The notes beneath the pieces are model-generated. The model was not told the origin of the DNA. It saw only the letters and a program-made list of their open reading frames with translations, and searched no databases. Positions 7,869 through 15,507 of a stretch of 64,000 nt of DNA are shown here, piece after piece. The DNA lies in the NCBI RefSeq assembly GCF_030145815.1, contig NZ_JAIXHL010000003.1, positions 1 through 64,000 of the forward strand. The letters run 5' to 3'. This stretch comes from Sphingomonas sp. (GTDB taxonomy: Bacteria > Pseudomonadota > Alphaproteobacteria > Sphingomonadales > Sphingomonadaceae). A program made the translations under genes and the position numbers. Each line of letters starts with the position of its first letter. The stretch's first letter is position 1.

Positions 7869-9365
7869 ATGAAGCTCCGCCTCGCCGCCGCCCTCGCGCT
7901 CGCCCCGCTGCCCGCGCTCGCTCAGACGCCAACGGGCCAGATCCCGCCCGCGCAAGTCACCGAAATCGGCGACCATTTCGCCAAATATCGCGACCAGAAC
8001 CCGACCCCCGGCATGGTCTATATGATCGTCAAGGACGGGAAGCCTGCACTGTCCGCGATGGTCGGCACCCAGACCCCCGGCGGCGCGCCAGTCACGCTCG
8101 ACACCCGCTTCCGCATCGCGTCGATGAGCAAGGCGTTCACCGCGCTCGCGATCCTCAAATTGCGCGACGACGGCAAGCTGCGCCTCGACGATCTGGCCGA
8201 ACAGCACATCCCCGAAATGCGCGGCTGGAAATACCCCACGACCGACAGCCCGCGCATCCGCATCCGCGACCTGCTCGCCCATGTCGGCGGCATGGTCACC
8301 GACGATCCGTGGGGCGACCGCCAACAGGTGCTGAGCGAGGCGGAGTTCAGCGCGATGATCACACAGGGCGTGCCGTGGAGCCGCACCGGCGGCATGGCGC
8401 ACGAATATTCCAACTACGGCTATGCGCTGCTCGGCCGGATCATCACCAATGCCTCGGGCCAGCCCTACCAAGCCTATATCGGGCGCACGATCCTCCAGCC
8501 GCTCGGCATGACCGCGACCACCTACGACATCGCCAAGGTGCCGCGCGACAAGCTCGCGCTCGGCTATCGCTGGCAGGACGAGACATGGGTGCTCGAGCCG
8601 GAAATGCGCGATGGCGCGTTCGGCGCGATGGGCGGCATGATCACCACCGCCGACGACTATGCTAAATGGGTGAGCTTCCTGCTCTCCGCATGGCCCCCGC
8701 GCGACGGCGCCGAAACCGGCCCGGTCAAGCGCGCCACGGTGCGCGAGATGGTGCAGGGCCTCAACTTCGTCCGCGTCGGCCCGCGCCGCGGCGCGCCGGA
8801 GGGCGATACGTGCCGCCACGGCACCGCCTATGGCATGGGCATGCGCATCACCAGCGACTGCGACCTTGGCACCGCGCTCGAACATGGCGGCGGCTATCCC
8901 GGCTATGGCAGCTATGTCGTCCTCGCCCCAGAACGCGGCATCGCCGCCTTCGCCTTCACCAACAAGACCTATACCGCGCCCGCCGTACCGGTGTGGCAGT
9001 CGCTCTGGTCGCTCGCGCGGGCAGGGGCGGCAGAGCCCGGCGCGACCCCGCCCAATCCGTTGCTCGTCCAGATGCACAATGCCGCTCGGGCCGCCTATGC
9101 CGCAGGCGACCTCAAGCCGCTCGACGGCAAGCTCGCGATAAATTTCCTGCTCGACCGCGACGCCGCCCACTGGCGGACGGAATTCGCGCGGATCAAGGCG
9201 ATGGTCGGCGACTGTCCCACCGCCGAACCGCTCTTCGCGACCGGCAACCTCTCGGTCAATTTCCGCTGGAATTGCGCCAAGGGCAAACTCGACGGCCAAA
9301 TCCTGATGGCCCCAACGAACCCGCCGACGATCCAGGCGCTGCGGTTCTTCCCGACGCAAAACTAA
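7869..9365 (+). CDS. Exported serine hydrolase, class C beta-lactamase family
   Basis: 498-residue penicillin-binding-protein-like hydrolase. A signal peptide (MKLRLAAALALAPLPALAQ) is followed by the beta-lactamase/transpeptidase fold with SMSK (S-x-x-K nucleophile), the Y-S-N triad in HEYSNYGYALLG, and HGG in LEHGGGYPGYGS. A C-terminal region of about 100 residues extends beyond the catalytic domain. ATG 7869 is chosen because the signal peptide starts there; the upstream in-frame extension is not signal-like. It could be an esterase, D-aminopeptidase or peptidase; a role in beta-lactam resistance is not implied. Confidence 0.87.
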   Translation: MKLRLAAALALAPLPALAQTPTGQIPPAQVTEIGDHFAKYRDQNPTPGMVYMIVKDGKPALSAMVGTQTPGGAPVTLDTRFRIASMSKAFTALAILKLRDDGKLRLDDLAEQHIPEMRGWKYPTTDSPRIRIRDLLAHVGGMVTDDPWGDRQQVLSEAEFSAMITQGVPWSRTGGMAHEYSNYGYALLGRIITNASGQPYQAYIGRTILQPLGMTATTYDIAKVPRDKLALGYRWQDETWVLEPEMRDGAFGAMGGMITTADDYAKWVSFLLSAWPPRDGAETGPVKRATVREMVQGLNFVRVGPRRGAPEGDTCRHGTAYGMGMRITSDCDLGTALEHGGGYPGYGSYVVLAPERGIAAFAFTNKTYTAPAVPVWQSLWSLARAGAAEPGATPPNPLLVQMHNAARAAYAAGDLKPLDGKLAINFLLDRDAAHWRTEFARIKAMVGDCPTAEPLFATGNLSVNFRWNCAKGKLDGQILMAPTNPPTIQALRFFPTQN

Positions 9366-9371
9366 CCTCAC

Positions 9372-9454
9372 CGTCGCCCCGGTCTTGAGCCGGGGCCGGG
9401 CTTCCTCTTTGAGCTCGACGAAGAAGCCTTGCCCCGGGTCAAGCCCGGGGCGAC
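9372..9454. repeat. Palindromic intergenic cassette, family A copy 2 (variant)
   Basis: Left arm CGTCGCCCCGGTCTTGAGCC and right arm GGGTCAAGCCCGGGGCGAC; the same architecture as copy 1 but with the GAGCCGGGG/CCCGGGTCAAG subtype core also seen near 48.1 kb. Confidence 0.75.
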
Positions 9455-9494
9455 AAAGGCACGAAGGCGCTTGCCTATCTCTGGAGTTGAAACC

Positions 9495-9818
9495 TTGCCA
9501 AACCGCAATGCAGCCAAGGGATGGATCGCCGTCATTGTGGCTGAAGCGGCGCTGACTGCCGCGGGCTTCACCGCATCATTCCCGATCGCGTCCGAATGCA
9601 GCACGCCGCAAGAGCTGCATTGGTGGATCGCGGCTCCGTTCTTCGCGATCTATGCCGTCGCGGGAACCTATGTCACGGCCGTCGGCACGCGCGCTCAGCG
9701 CCTGCTGCTGTTTGTTGGCACAGTGCTGACTGTTGCGGGATATGTCGGAGGGCTCTCTCTCACCTTGCCGACAGCTTTCGAGACCGAGATTTCGTGCGCT
9801 GCCGCTGGCGAGCGTTAG
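9495..9818 (+). CDS. Small membrane protein of unknown function
   Basis: 107 residues from a TTG start at 9495, preceded by GGAG at 9483-9486; starting further upstream would run into the palindromic cassette. Three hydrophobic segments are evident (about GWIAVIVAEAALTAAG, WWIAAPFFAIYAVAG and LLLFVGTVLTVAGYVGG), so it should be an inner-membrane protein. I recognise no family. It is convergent with the TrxB-like flavoprotein gene. Confidence 0.55.
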   Translation: MPNRNAAKGWIAVIVAEAALTAAGFTASFPIASECSTPQELHWWIAAPFFAIYAVAGTYVTAVGTRAQRLLLFVGTVLTVAGYVGGLSLTLPTAFETEISCAAAGER

Positions 9819-9824
9819 GCCGCA

Positions 9825-10733
9825 CTACCGCCAAATCGCCCGCTGCGCGCTCAGCATATTCCGGATCGTCGTTGACGCGACCCCCGCCTGGCCCATCGCA
9901 TTGCTGATCTGGTCCAGCCCCTTCACCACATCGCCCGCCGCAAACAGGCCGGGGATGCTGGTGCGCTGGTGATCATCGACCTCAAGGCACCCCTCCGCCG
10001 TCGCCGCCGCGCCCGCCGCAACCGCCAGGTCGGATCGGATGCGCGACCCCAGCGCCGGGTAGAGGCTGTCGAACGCCATCCGCCCATGCGCGGTATCCAG
10101 CGCAATCCGGTCGCCTTCGATCGCATAGCCCCCGCATGGCCCGTCGACTCGCGCGATCCCCGCTTCCTCCAGCTTGGCGACACACGCCGCATCCAGTCGA
10201 TGCTCCACGTCCGGCGCGATCAGCGTCACGTCGCGGGTGAAGCCGCGCAGGAACAGTGCCTCGCGCATCCCATGGTCGCCGGTCCCGATCACGCCCACAC
10301 GCGTGTCGGTAACCTCATAGCCGTCGCACACCGGGCAGTAGCGCAGCAGCCCGCGCGCCAGCGCCGGATCATGCACCGCATCCTCCAGCCCCTCGGGGCG
10401 GTGATTGACCACACCGGTCGCCAGCAGCACCGACCGCGTCGCAACCCGCCGCGCGCCGGCATGGACGATAAAGCCATCCGCCACGGGCTCGAGCCGCGTC
10501 ACCTTGGCCGCCTCACGCACCGCGCCATACAGTTCCGCTTGTGCCAGCATCCGCCGCAGCAACTCGACCCCCGCGATGCCCTCGGGATAGCCGGCATGAT
10601 TGTGCGTCCTCGGGATCAGCGCCGCGCGGCTCGACCCGCAATCGAACAGCCGGATCGACAGGTGATAACGCGCCAGATAGATCGCCGCTGTCAACCCGGC
10701 CGGTCCCGCGCCGATGATGATGCAATCTTCCAT
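9825..10733 (-). CDS. Thioredoxin-reductase-like FAD/NAD(P) oxidoreductase
   Basis: 302-residue flavoprotein with an FAD dinucleotide-binding [16 protein letters not shown] at the N-terminus, the redox-active disulfide in YCPVCDGYE, a second nucleotide fold (GVIGTGDHG), and the C-terminal FAD motif [16 protein letters not shown]. It is TrxB-like but distinct from the trxB at 28.7 kb: CPVC replaces CATC and the second nucleotide-binding site reads GTGDHG. Related proteins act as disulfide oxidoreductases or ferredoxin-NADP reductases; the partner is unknown. AAGGGAGC precedes the ATG. It is divergent from trmD with 44 bp between start codons. Confidence 0.88.
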   Translation of the reverse strand: MEDCIIIGAGPAGLTAAIYLARYHLSIRLFDCGSSRAALIPRTHNHAGYPEGIAGVELLRRMLAQAELYGAVREAAKVTRLEPVADGFIVHAGARRVATRSVLLATGVVNHRPEGLEDAVHDPALARGLLRYCPVCDGYEVTDTRVGVIGTGDHGMREALFLRGFTRDVTLIAPDVEHRLDAACVAKLEEAGIARVDGPCGGYAIEGDRIALDTAHGRMAFDSLYPALGSRIRSDLAVAAGAAATAEGCLEVDDHQRTSIPGLFAAGDVVKGLDQISNAMGQAGVASTTIRNMLSAQRAIWR

Positions 10734-10745
10734 GCCCGCTCCCTT

Positions 10746-10755
10746 GCCAATTGGC
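10746..10755. promoter_or_regulatory. Perfect 10-bp palindrome in divergent gap
   Basis: GCCAATTGGC lies in the 44-bp gap between the divergent flavoprotein gene and trmD. The position suits an operator, but a 10-bp palindrome may occur by chance. Confidence 0.25.
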
Positions 10756-10777
10756 GTTCAAGCGGCGAACAGGTGCG

Positions 10778-11503
10778 ATGACCTTCGCCGCGACCGTCTT
10801 AACGCTTTACCCCGACATGTTTCCCGGCCCGCTCGGCGCGTCGATCGCCGGGCGCGCGCTGAATGAGGGGAAGTGGTCGCTCGACACCGTCCAGATCCGT
10901 GACTTCGCGACCGACAAGCACCGCACCGTCGATGACACGCCGGCCGGGGGCGGGGCGGGGATGGTGCTTAAGCCCGATATCCTCGCCGCTGCCTGTGACA
11001 GCGTGGGTTACGACCGCCCGATGCTGGCGATGACCCCGCGCGGCGCACCGCTGACACAGGACCGCGTCCGCGCGCTCGCCGCCGGTCCCGGCGTATCGAT
11101 CCTGTGCGGAAGGTTCGAGGGGTTCGACGAGCGCTTGTTCGACGCGCGGCCGATCGAGCAGGTGTCGATCGGCGACTATGTCCTGTCGGGCGGCGAGATG
11201 GGCGCACTCGTGCTGCTCGACGCTTGCATTCGGCTGCTTCCCGGTGTAATGGGCGCGCCTTCCAGCGGAGTCGAGGAAAGCTTCGAAAGCGGCCTCCTCG
11301 AATATCCGCAATTTACCCGACCCGTCGAATGGGAAGGGCGCACGATCCCCGAAGTGCTGCGATCGGGGGATCATGCGCGGATCAACGCCTGGCGCAAGCA
11401 ACAGGCGGAGACCGATACACGGCTAAGGAGGCCGGATCTTTGGGAGCGCCATGAGGGCGCTCGGGTCCAGTCTCCCTCTGGCGCGCGGCGCGAAAAGGAA
11501 TGA
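10778..11503 (+). CDS. trmD: tRNA (guanine37-N1)-methyltransferase TrmD
   Basis: 241-residue SPOUT methyltransferase that makes m1G37 in tRNAs reading CNN/CGG codons and prevents frameshifting. It begins [15 protein letters not shown]; the trefoil-knot AdoMet site includes [12 protein letters not shown] and [14 protein letters not shown] 10778 is chosen because the conserved N-terminus begins just after it. It ends 5 nt before rplS, as in the classical rpsP-rimM-trmD-rplS operon, but here is separated from rimM by several unrelated genes. Confidence 0.96.
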   Translation: MTFAATVLTLYPDMFPGPLGASIAGRALNEGKWSLDTVQIRDFATDKHRTVDDTPAGGGAGMVLKPDILAAACDSVGYDRPMLAMTPRGAPLTQDRVRALAAGPGVSILCGRFEGFDERLFDARPIEQVSIGDYVLSGGEMGALVLLDACIRLLPGVMGAPSSGVEESFESGLLEYPQFTRPVEWEGRTIPEVLRSGDHARINAWRKQQAETDTRLRRPDLWERHEGARVQSPSGARREKE

Positions 11504-11508
11504 GAGCC

Positions 11509-11901
11509 ATGAACCTGCTCCAGCAGATCGAGGCCGAGAACGTCGCGAAGTTCTCCGCTGAAAAGAAGATCCCCGAATTCCGCCCCGGCGACACCGTCCG
11601 CGTCGGCGTGAAGGTCGTCGAAGGCGAGCGCACCCGCGTTCAGGCCTATGAAGGCGTCTGCATCGCCCGCGCCAACAAGGGCATGGGCAGCAACTTCACC
11701 GTGCGCAAGATTTCGTTCGGTGAGGGCGTCGAGCGCGTCTTCCCGCTCTATTCGCCGAACATCGACAGCATCGAAGTCGTCCGTCGCGGCGTCGTGCGTC
11801 GTGCGAAGCTCTATTATCTGCGCGGTCGTACCGGCAAGTCGGCGCGTATCGCCGAGCGCCGCGACCCGCGTCCGGCCAAGACCACCGAAGCCGCCGAGTA
11901 A
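11509..11901 (+). CDS. rplS: 50S ribosomal protein L19
   Basis: 130-residue large-subunit protein at the 30S-50S interface. Conserved stretches include [20 protein letters not shown] and [18 protein letters not shown], and the tail is basic. ATG 11509 is chosen because AAGGA at 11494-11498 is well spaced; an in-frame ATG at 11500 is too close to it. A GC-rich hairpin terminator follows. Confidence 0.96.
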   Translation: MNLLQQIEAENVAKFSAEKKIPEFRPGDTVRVGVKVVEGERTRVQAYEGVCIARANKGMGSNFTVRKISFGEGVERVFPLYSPNIDSIEVVRRGVVRRAKLYYLRGRTGKSARIAERRDPRPAKTTEAAE

Positions 11902-11925
11902 TCGGCCTTCGGCACGAACAAGCGC

Positions 11926-11954
11926 GGGGCGCGGGGCGAAAGCTTCCGCGCCCC
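11926..11954 (+). terminator. Intrinsic-type terminator after rplS
   Basis: A perfect 9-bp stem, GGGGCGCGG (11926-11934) with CCGCGCCCC (11946-11954), an 11-nt loop, then GTTTGATT. The T-run is short, as is common in GC-rich genomes. Confidence 0.65.
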
Positions 11955-11990
11955 GTTTGATTCTGCGGCCTGCGACACTAAGTTGGAGCG

Positions 11991-12380
11991 GTGACAGCCC
12001 GCTCCATCGCCTTCGCCGCCCCAACTACCCGGCCAGTCCGGGCGGCGGCGCTGTGGATGGCCCTGCTCGTCGCACTGGCCTCCTCGCTGCTCAGCAGCGG
12101 ATTTCCGCGGACCACGGCGCTCGGCTCCGCATTCAACCCCGCAACCACGTCCGTGGTGCTCAAGCCGATCCGTCCGGCACCCCGCATCGTCGCAGACACC
12201 GCCCGCCGGGATGATGGCCCGGCGGCGGGTGCCAGCGGTATTGCCGCCAGTTCCGTGGTACCGGTCGCGATTGTTTCACCGGCATGGAATGGCTCCGCGC
12301 ATGCCGTTGCGCCAGAACCGCTCCCCCTCGATCCGCATTCCGTACTCGACGGCAGCCCGCGCGGCCCGCCGCTCGCCTGA
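11991..12380 (+). CDS. Hypothetical small membrane-anchored protein
   Basis: 129 residues from a GTG start, with one hydrophobic segment near the N-terminus (ALWMALLVALASSLLSSG) followed by a Pro/Ala/Val-rich, probably extracytoplasmic, region. The Shine-Dalgarno GGAG lies only 2 nt before the GTG, so the start or the gene itself is uncertain. I recognise no family. Confidence 0.4.
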   Translation: MTARSIAFAAPTTRPVRAAALWMALLVALASSLLSSGFPRTTALGSAFNPATTSVVLKPIRPAPRIVADTARRDDGPAAGASGIAASSVVPVAIVSPAWNGSAHAVAPEPLPLDPHSVLDGSPRGPPLA

Positions 12381-12423
12381 CATCCGCCCTTTCGCCGGCC
12401 ACGGCGTCATCGGGAGTATTGTC

Positions 12424-12537
12424 ATGGAACAGGAAAAGAAGAAGCGGCCACCCTGGTGGTTCGCACCGGTCGTCTGGGGCGGGGTTGCGGCAAGTGCCGC
12501 TGCTGCCGCGCTCGTGATCGGGGGAACCCAGGGCTAA
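12424..12537 (+). CDS. 37-residue single-pass membrane protein
   Basis: A tiny gene: a charged start (MEQEKKKRPPWW) followed by one transmembrane helix (about residues 14-33, Ala/Val-rich). GGGAG lies 6-10 nt upstream of ATG 12424, a good Shine-Dalgarno. The charged N-terminus, helix and short tail suggest an inner-membrane microprotein. It lies between the preceding small gene and the antiporter gene. Confidence 0.55.
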   Translation: MEQEKKKRPPWWFAPVVWGGVAASAAAAALVIGGTQG

Positions 12538-12594
12538 CCGCACTGCCCGGACCGTCAACCGCGGTCCGGGCAACTACAGGGATAACGCCAGCCT

Positions 12595-14232
12595 ATGCAC
12601 CACACGCCGCTTATCGCCACGATTGTCGCGGGTCTCGTGATCGCCTTCATCATGGGGGCGATCGCCCACAAGATGAAGGTTTCGCCGATTGCCGGCTACC
12701 TCCTCGCCGGCATCATGGTCGGGCCATTCACGCCCGGCTTCGTCGCCGATGGCGACCTGGCCGCCGAACTCGCCGAGATCGGCGTGATCCTGCTGATGTT
12801 CGGCGTCGGCCTGCACTTCTCGCTCCGCGACCTGCTCGCGGTGCGCAAGATCGCGGTGCCCGGGGCGATCGGGCAGATCGCTGCTGCGGTGGTGATGGGC
12901 ATGGGCCTGTCCTGGACGCTGGGCTGGGACCCGCTCGCCGGGTTCGTCTTCGGCCTTGCCTTGTCGGTCGCGAGTACGGTGGTGCTGCTGCGCGGGCTGC
13001 AGGGGTTCGGCATTGTCGATACCGAACGCGGTCGGATCGCGGTCGGGTGGCTGATCGTCGAGGATCTGGTGATGGTCCTCGCGCTGGTGCTGCTGCCGGT
13101 GCTGGCCCAGATCATGAAAAGCGAAGGCCCGATGACGTGGAGCGCGCTGCTGGTGCCGCTGGCGCAGATCGGGTTCAAGGTCACCGGCTTCCTGGTCGTC
13201 ATGCTGCTGGTCGCGCGCCGCGTGATCCCGATGGCGCTGCATTGGGTGGTCCACACCGGCTCCCGCGAACTGTTCCGCCTTGCCGTCCTTGCCATCGCAC
13301 TCGGCGTCGCATTCGGCGCGGCGGTGGTGTTCGACGTGTCCTTCGCGCTCGGCGCCTTCTTCGCCGGCATGATCCTGGGCGAAACGCCGCTCAGCCGTCA
13401 GGCGACCGAAGAGACCCTGCCGCTGCGCGATGCGTTCGCGGTGCTGTTCTTTGTGTCGGTCGGCATGTTGTTCAACCCGGCGGTGATCGTGGAGCAGCCG
13501 CTGCCCCTGATCGCGACCTTCCTGATCATCGTCGTGGGCAAATCGCTGGTCGCCTATGCAATCGTCCGTGCCCTGGGCCGCACGCACCGCATCGCGGTGA
13601 CCGCCGCCGCCAGCCTCGCCCAGATCGGCGAATTCTCGTTCATTCTTGTGGGGTTGGGCGTGTCGCTGCAGATCCTTCCGCCGGAAGGGCGCGATCTGGT
13701 GCTGGCCGGCGCGCTGCTGTCGATCCTCGCCAACCCGTTCATCTTCAACGCCTTCGTCCCGCGCCGCCAGGAGCGGACCGACCCAATCGAGCCGCCGCTC
13801 GATACCGGCGACCGCACCGGCCATATCGTGCTGGTCGGCTATGGCCGGGTCGGCAAGCTGATCGCGCGCGATCTGCTCGCCCGCAAGCGCCCGTTCATCC
13901 TGATCGAGGATCAGGCTGACATCGCCAAGGTCGCGAAGGAGGCCGGGCTCGACGTGGTGCGCGGTAACGGCGTCGATCCCGAAGCGTTGAAGGCCGCCGG
14001 GGTCGATCGCGCGGCGAAGCTGCTCATCGCGATCCCCGAGGGGTTCGAGGGCGGCGCGGTCGTTCAGGCGGCGCGCGAACTCAACCCCGGCATCGCCGTC
14101 GTCGCTCGTGCCCATTCGGATGCGGAAGTTGAGCATCTCGAAGCGCGCGGTGCAGGCGACGTCGTGATGGGCGAACGCGAAATCGCCAACCGCATGCTCA
14201 GCCTGTGCGCGGTGCGCGCAGGGCGGGCGTAA
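12595..14232 (+). CDS. ybaL: CPA2-family cation:proton antiporter, YbaL type
   Basis: 545-residue inner-membrane transporter. The first 385 or so residues form a Na+/H+ exchanger domain with about a dozen helices (for example AGYLLAGIMVGPFTPGF, LALSVASTVVLLRGL and GAFFAGMILGE). They are followed by a soluble TrkA-N/RCK domain with a Rossmann motif (IVLVGYGRVGKLIARDL). A C-terminal TrkA-C domain appears to be missing. YbaL/KefB relatives exchange K+ or Na+ for H+ and are gated by nucleotide binding. Confidence 0.88.
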   Translation: MHHTPLIATIVAGLVIAFIMGAIAHKMKVSPIAGYLLAGIMVGPFTPGFVADGDLAAELAEIGVILLMFGVGLHFSLRDLLAVRKIAVPGAIGQIAAAVVMGMGLSWTLGWDPLAGFVFGLALSVASTVVLLRGLQGFGIVDTERGRIAVGWLIVEDLVMVLALVLLPVLAQIMKSEGPMTWSALLVPLAQIGFKVTGFLVVMLLVARRVIPMALHWVVHTGSRELFRLAVLAIALGVAFGAAVVFDVSFALGAFFAGMILGETPLSRQATEETLPLRDAFAVLFFVSVGMLFNPAVIVEQPLPLIATFLIIVVGKSLVAYAIVRALGRTHRIAVTAAASLAQIGEFSFILVGLGVSLQILPPEGRDLVLAGALLSILANPFIFNAFVPRRQERTDPIEPPLDTGDRTGHIVLVGYGRVGKLIARDLLARKRPFILIEDQADIAKVAKEAGLDVVRGNGVDPEALKAAGVDRAAKLLIAIPEGFEGGAVVQAARELNPGIAVVARAHSDAEVEHLEARGAGDVVMGEREIANRMLSLCAVRAGRA

Positions 14233-14259
14233 CCCACTCCTTCTTCTTCGTTCTCAAAA

Positions 14260-14375
14260 CCCCTCCCGCTTGCGGGAGGGGCAGGGGAGGGTCTTCTTCT
14301 TCTTCTTCTTCTTCCCGCGTCGCGCGACCCAAGAAGAAGACCCTCACCCAACCCTCTCCCGCAAGCGGGAGAGGG
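14260..14375. repeat. Palindromic intergenic cassette, family B-like, with TTC triplet tract
   Basis: Outer arms CCCCTCCCGCTTGCGGGAGG and CTCTCCCGCAAGCGGGAGAG. An inner (TTC)n run is mirrored by AAGAAGAAG, so the whole can fold as a long hairpin. Confidence 0.7.
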
Positions 14376-14398
14376 CTAAGAAGGAAGGTGCGTGCTAA

Positions 14399-14530
14399 TC
14401 CTCCCCCGCCAGGGGGGAGGTGGCGCCGAAGGCGTCGGAGGGGGAGGACGGCGATGTGCTCTCGACTCAATCCGAACCCCTTCCTCCCCCTCCGTCAGCT
14501 GCGCTCAAACCTCCCCCTGGCGGGGGAGGA
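14399..14530. repeat. Palindromic intergenic cassette, family B copy
   Basis: Arms begin TCCTCCCCCGCCAGG and end CCTGGCGGGGGAGGA, with an internal CCCCCTCCGTCAGC block shared with the other B copies. It lies in the gap between convergent ybaL and the VOC gene, next to the preceding cassette. Confidence 0.75.
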
Positions 14531-14537
14531 TGAACAA

Positions 14538-14912
14538 TCACCCATAGCTCACAATCTCGAACTCGATCCCGTCGAAATCGAAGAAATAGAACCGCCGCCC
14601 CGGCTCATAGTCGTCATGGCCGAACGGTTTCAGCCCCGCCGCCGCGACCTTGGCCTCGATCGCATCCAGATCGTCGACCACGAACCCGACATGGTTGAGC
14701 GGCTGTCCCTTGGGGTAGCGCCGCTCGCCCTCAACCGGTGGGGCATAGAGCGCGAGGTAGCAGCGGTCGTCGCCGACATGGATCGACATGCCCCCATCGC
14801 GCGCGGCCCCCTGCCAGCGGATGTGCCAGCCGAACAGATGCTGGATCAGCTTCGCGGTGCGCGCCGGGTTGGTGACGGTCACATTGACGTGTTCGATAAA
14901 GGTCGTGGGCAT
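14538..14912 (-). CDS. VOC superfamily (glyoxalase/dioxygenase-like) protein
   Basis: 124-residue paired beta-alpha-beta-beta-beta protein: IEHVNVTVTNPARTAKLIQ at the start, NHVGFVVDDLDAIEAKV in the second module, and the terminal FDFDGIEFEIVSYG with a candidate metal-ligand Glu. The substrate is unknown; glyoxalases, fosfomycin-modifying enzymes and dioxygenases share the fold. ATG 14912 has AAGGA 6 nt upstream. It is divergent from soxR and shares the SoxR-box region, so it is probably a SoxR-activated gene for redox-cycler stress. Confidence 0.85.
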   Translation of the reverse strand: MPTTFIEHVNVTVTNPARTAKLIQHLFGWHIRWQGAARDGGMSIHVGDDRCYLALYAPPVEGERRYPKGQPLNHVGFVVDDLDAIEAKVAAAGLKPFGHDDYEPGRRFYFFDFDGIEFEIVSYG

Positions 14913-14947
14913 GGCAATTCCTTTGCGGTTTGCGTTGGTGCCCAGCC

Positions 14948-14978
14948 CCGCTACAACCTCAACATAAGTTGAGGTCAA
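14948..14978 (-). promoter_or_regulatory. SoxR box within a 19-bp-spacer promoter driving the VOC gene
   Basis: A 20-bp palindrome at 14956-14975 with perfect 8-bp arms ACCTCAAC and GTTGAGGT around ATAA; it closely resembles the known SoxR site. On the minus strand a -35-like TTGACC (14973-14978) and a -10-like TAGCGG (14948-14953) flank it with a 19-bp spacer, the over-long spacing of MerR-family promoters. It lies 11 bp upstream of the soxR ATG. Confidence 0.75.
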
Positions 14979-14985
14979 ACGGAAA

Positions 14986-15471
14986 ATGCGCGGCAACGAA
15001 TTGCTCACCATCGGCGACCTGGCGGCGCGGACCGGGCTCAGCGTCTCGGCGATCCGTTTCTATGAGGGGCGGGGGCTGGTCGCGCCGATCCGAACCAGCG
15101 GCAACCAGCGCCGTTTCCTGCGCTCCGACATCCGCCGCCTGTCCTTCGCGCTGATCGCGCAGAGACTGGGGCTGACGATCGAGGAGATTGCGACCGAGCT
15201 GAACCGCCTGCCCCAAGGCCGCACCCCGACTGCGGCCGACTGGACGCGCATCAGCCGCCATTTCCGCGCCGAGATCGACCGCCGCATCGCGCTGCTGGAG
15301 CGGACGCGCGAGAAGCTGGACGGCTGCATCGGCTGCGGCTGCCTGTCGCTCAAGAAATGCGGTCTCTACAATCCGGGCGACGAAGCTGCCTCCACCGGCG
15401 CTGGCCCACGCTATGTGCTGAGCGATGCGGTTGCGGGTGAGACTTTACCTCGCCCCCGGGAAGCCCGATAG
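14986..15471 (+). CDS. soxR: Redox-sensitive transcriptional activator SoxR
   Basis: 161-residue MerR-family regulator. The N-terminal winged helix (LTIGDLAARTGLSVSAIRFYE) is followed by a dimerisation helix and the [2Fe-2S] motif C-x2-C-x-C-x5-C in CIGCGCLSLKKC. In non-enteric bacteria SoxR responds to redox-active compounds and directly activates a few genes rather than soxS. The SoxR box overlaps its own promoter region, so autoregulation is likely. ATG 14986 is chosen at the family N-terminus. Confidence 0.95.
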   Translation: MRGNELLTIGDLAARTGLSVSAIRFYEGRGLVAPIRTSGNQRRFLRSDIRRLSFALIAQRLGLTIEEIATELNRLPQGRTPTAADWTRISRHFRAEIDRRIALLERTREKLDGCIGCGCLSLKKCGLYNPGDEAASTGAGPRYVLSDAVAGETLPRPREAR

Positions 15472-15507
15472 GCATGCGGACAATGGACAAGATGGACGGG
15501 TTGCAGG

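Noticed and set aside
12456..13919. 487-codon plus-strand frame overlapping the antiporter gene
   Set aside because: Out-of-frame shadow, Arg/Gly/Asp-rich; the ybaL frame has the membrane helices and RCK domain.
14260..14530. Repeated GC-rich units considered as a CRISPR array
   Set aside because: Units are inverted, not regularly spaced direct repeats with unique spacers, and no cas genes are near.
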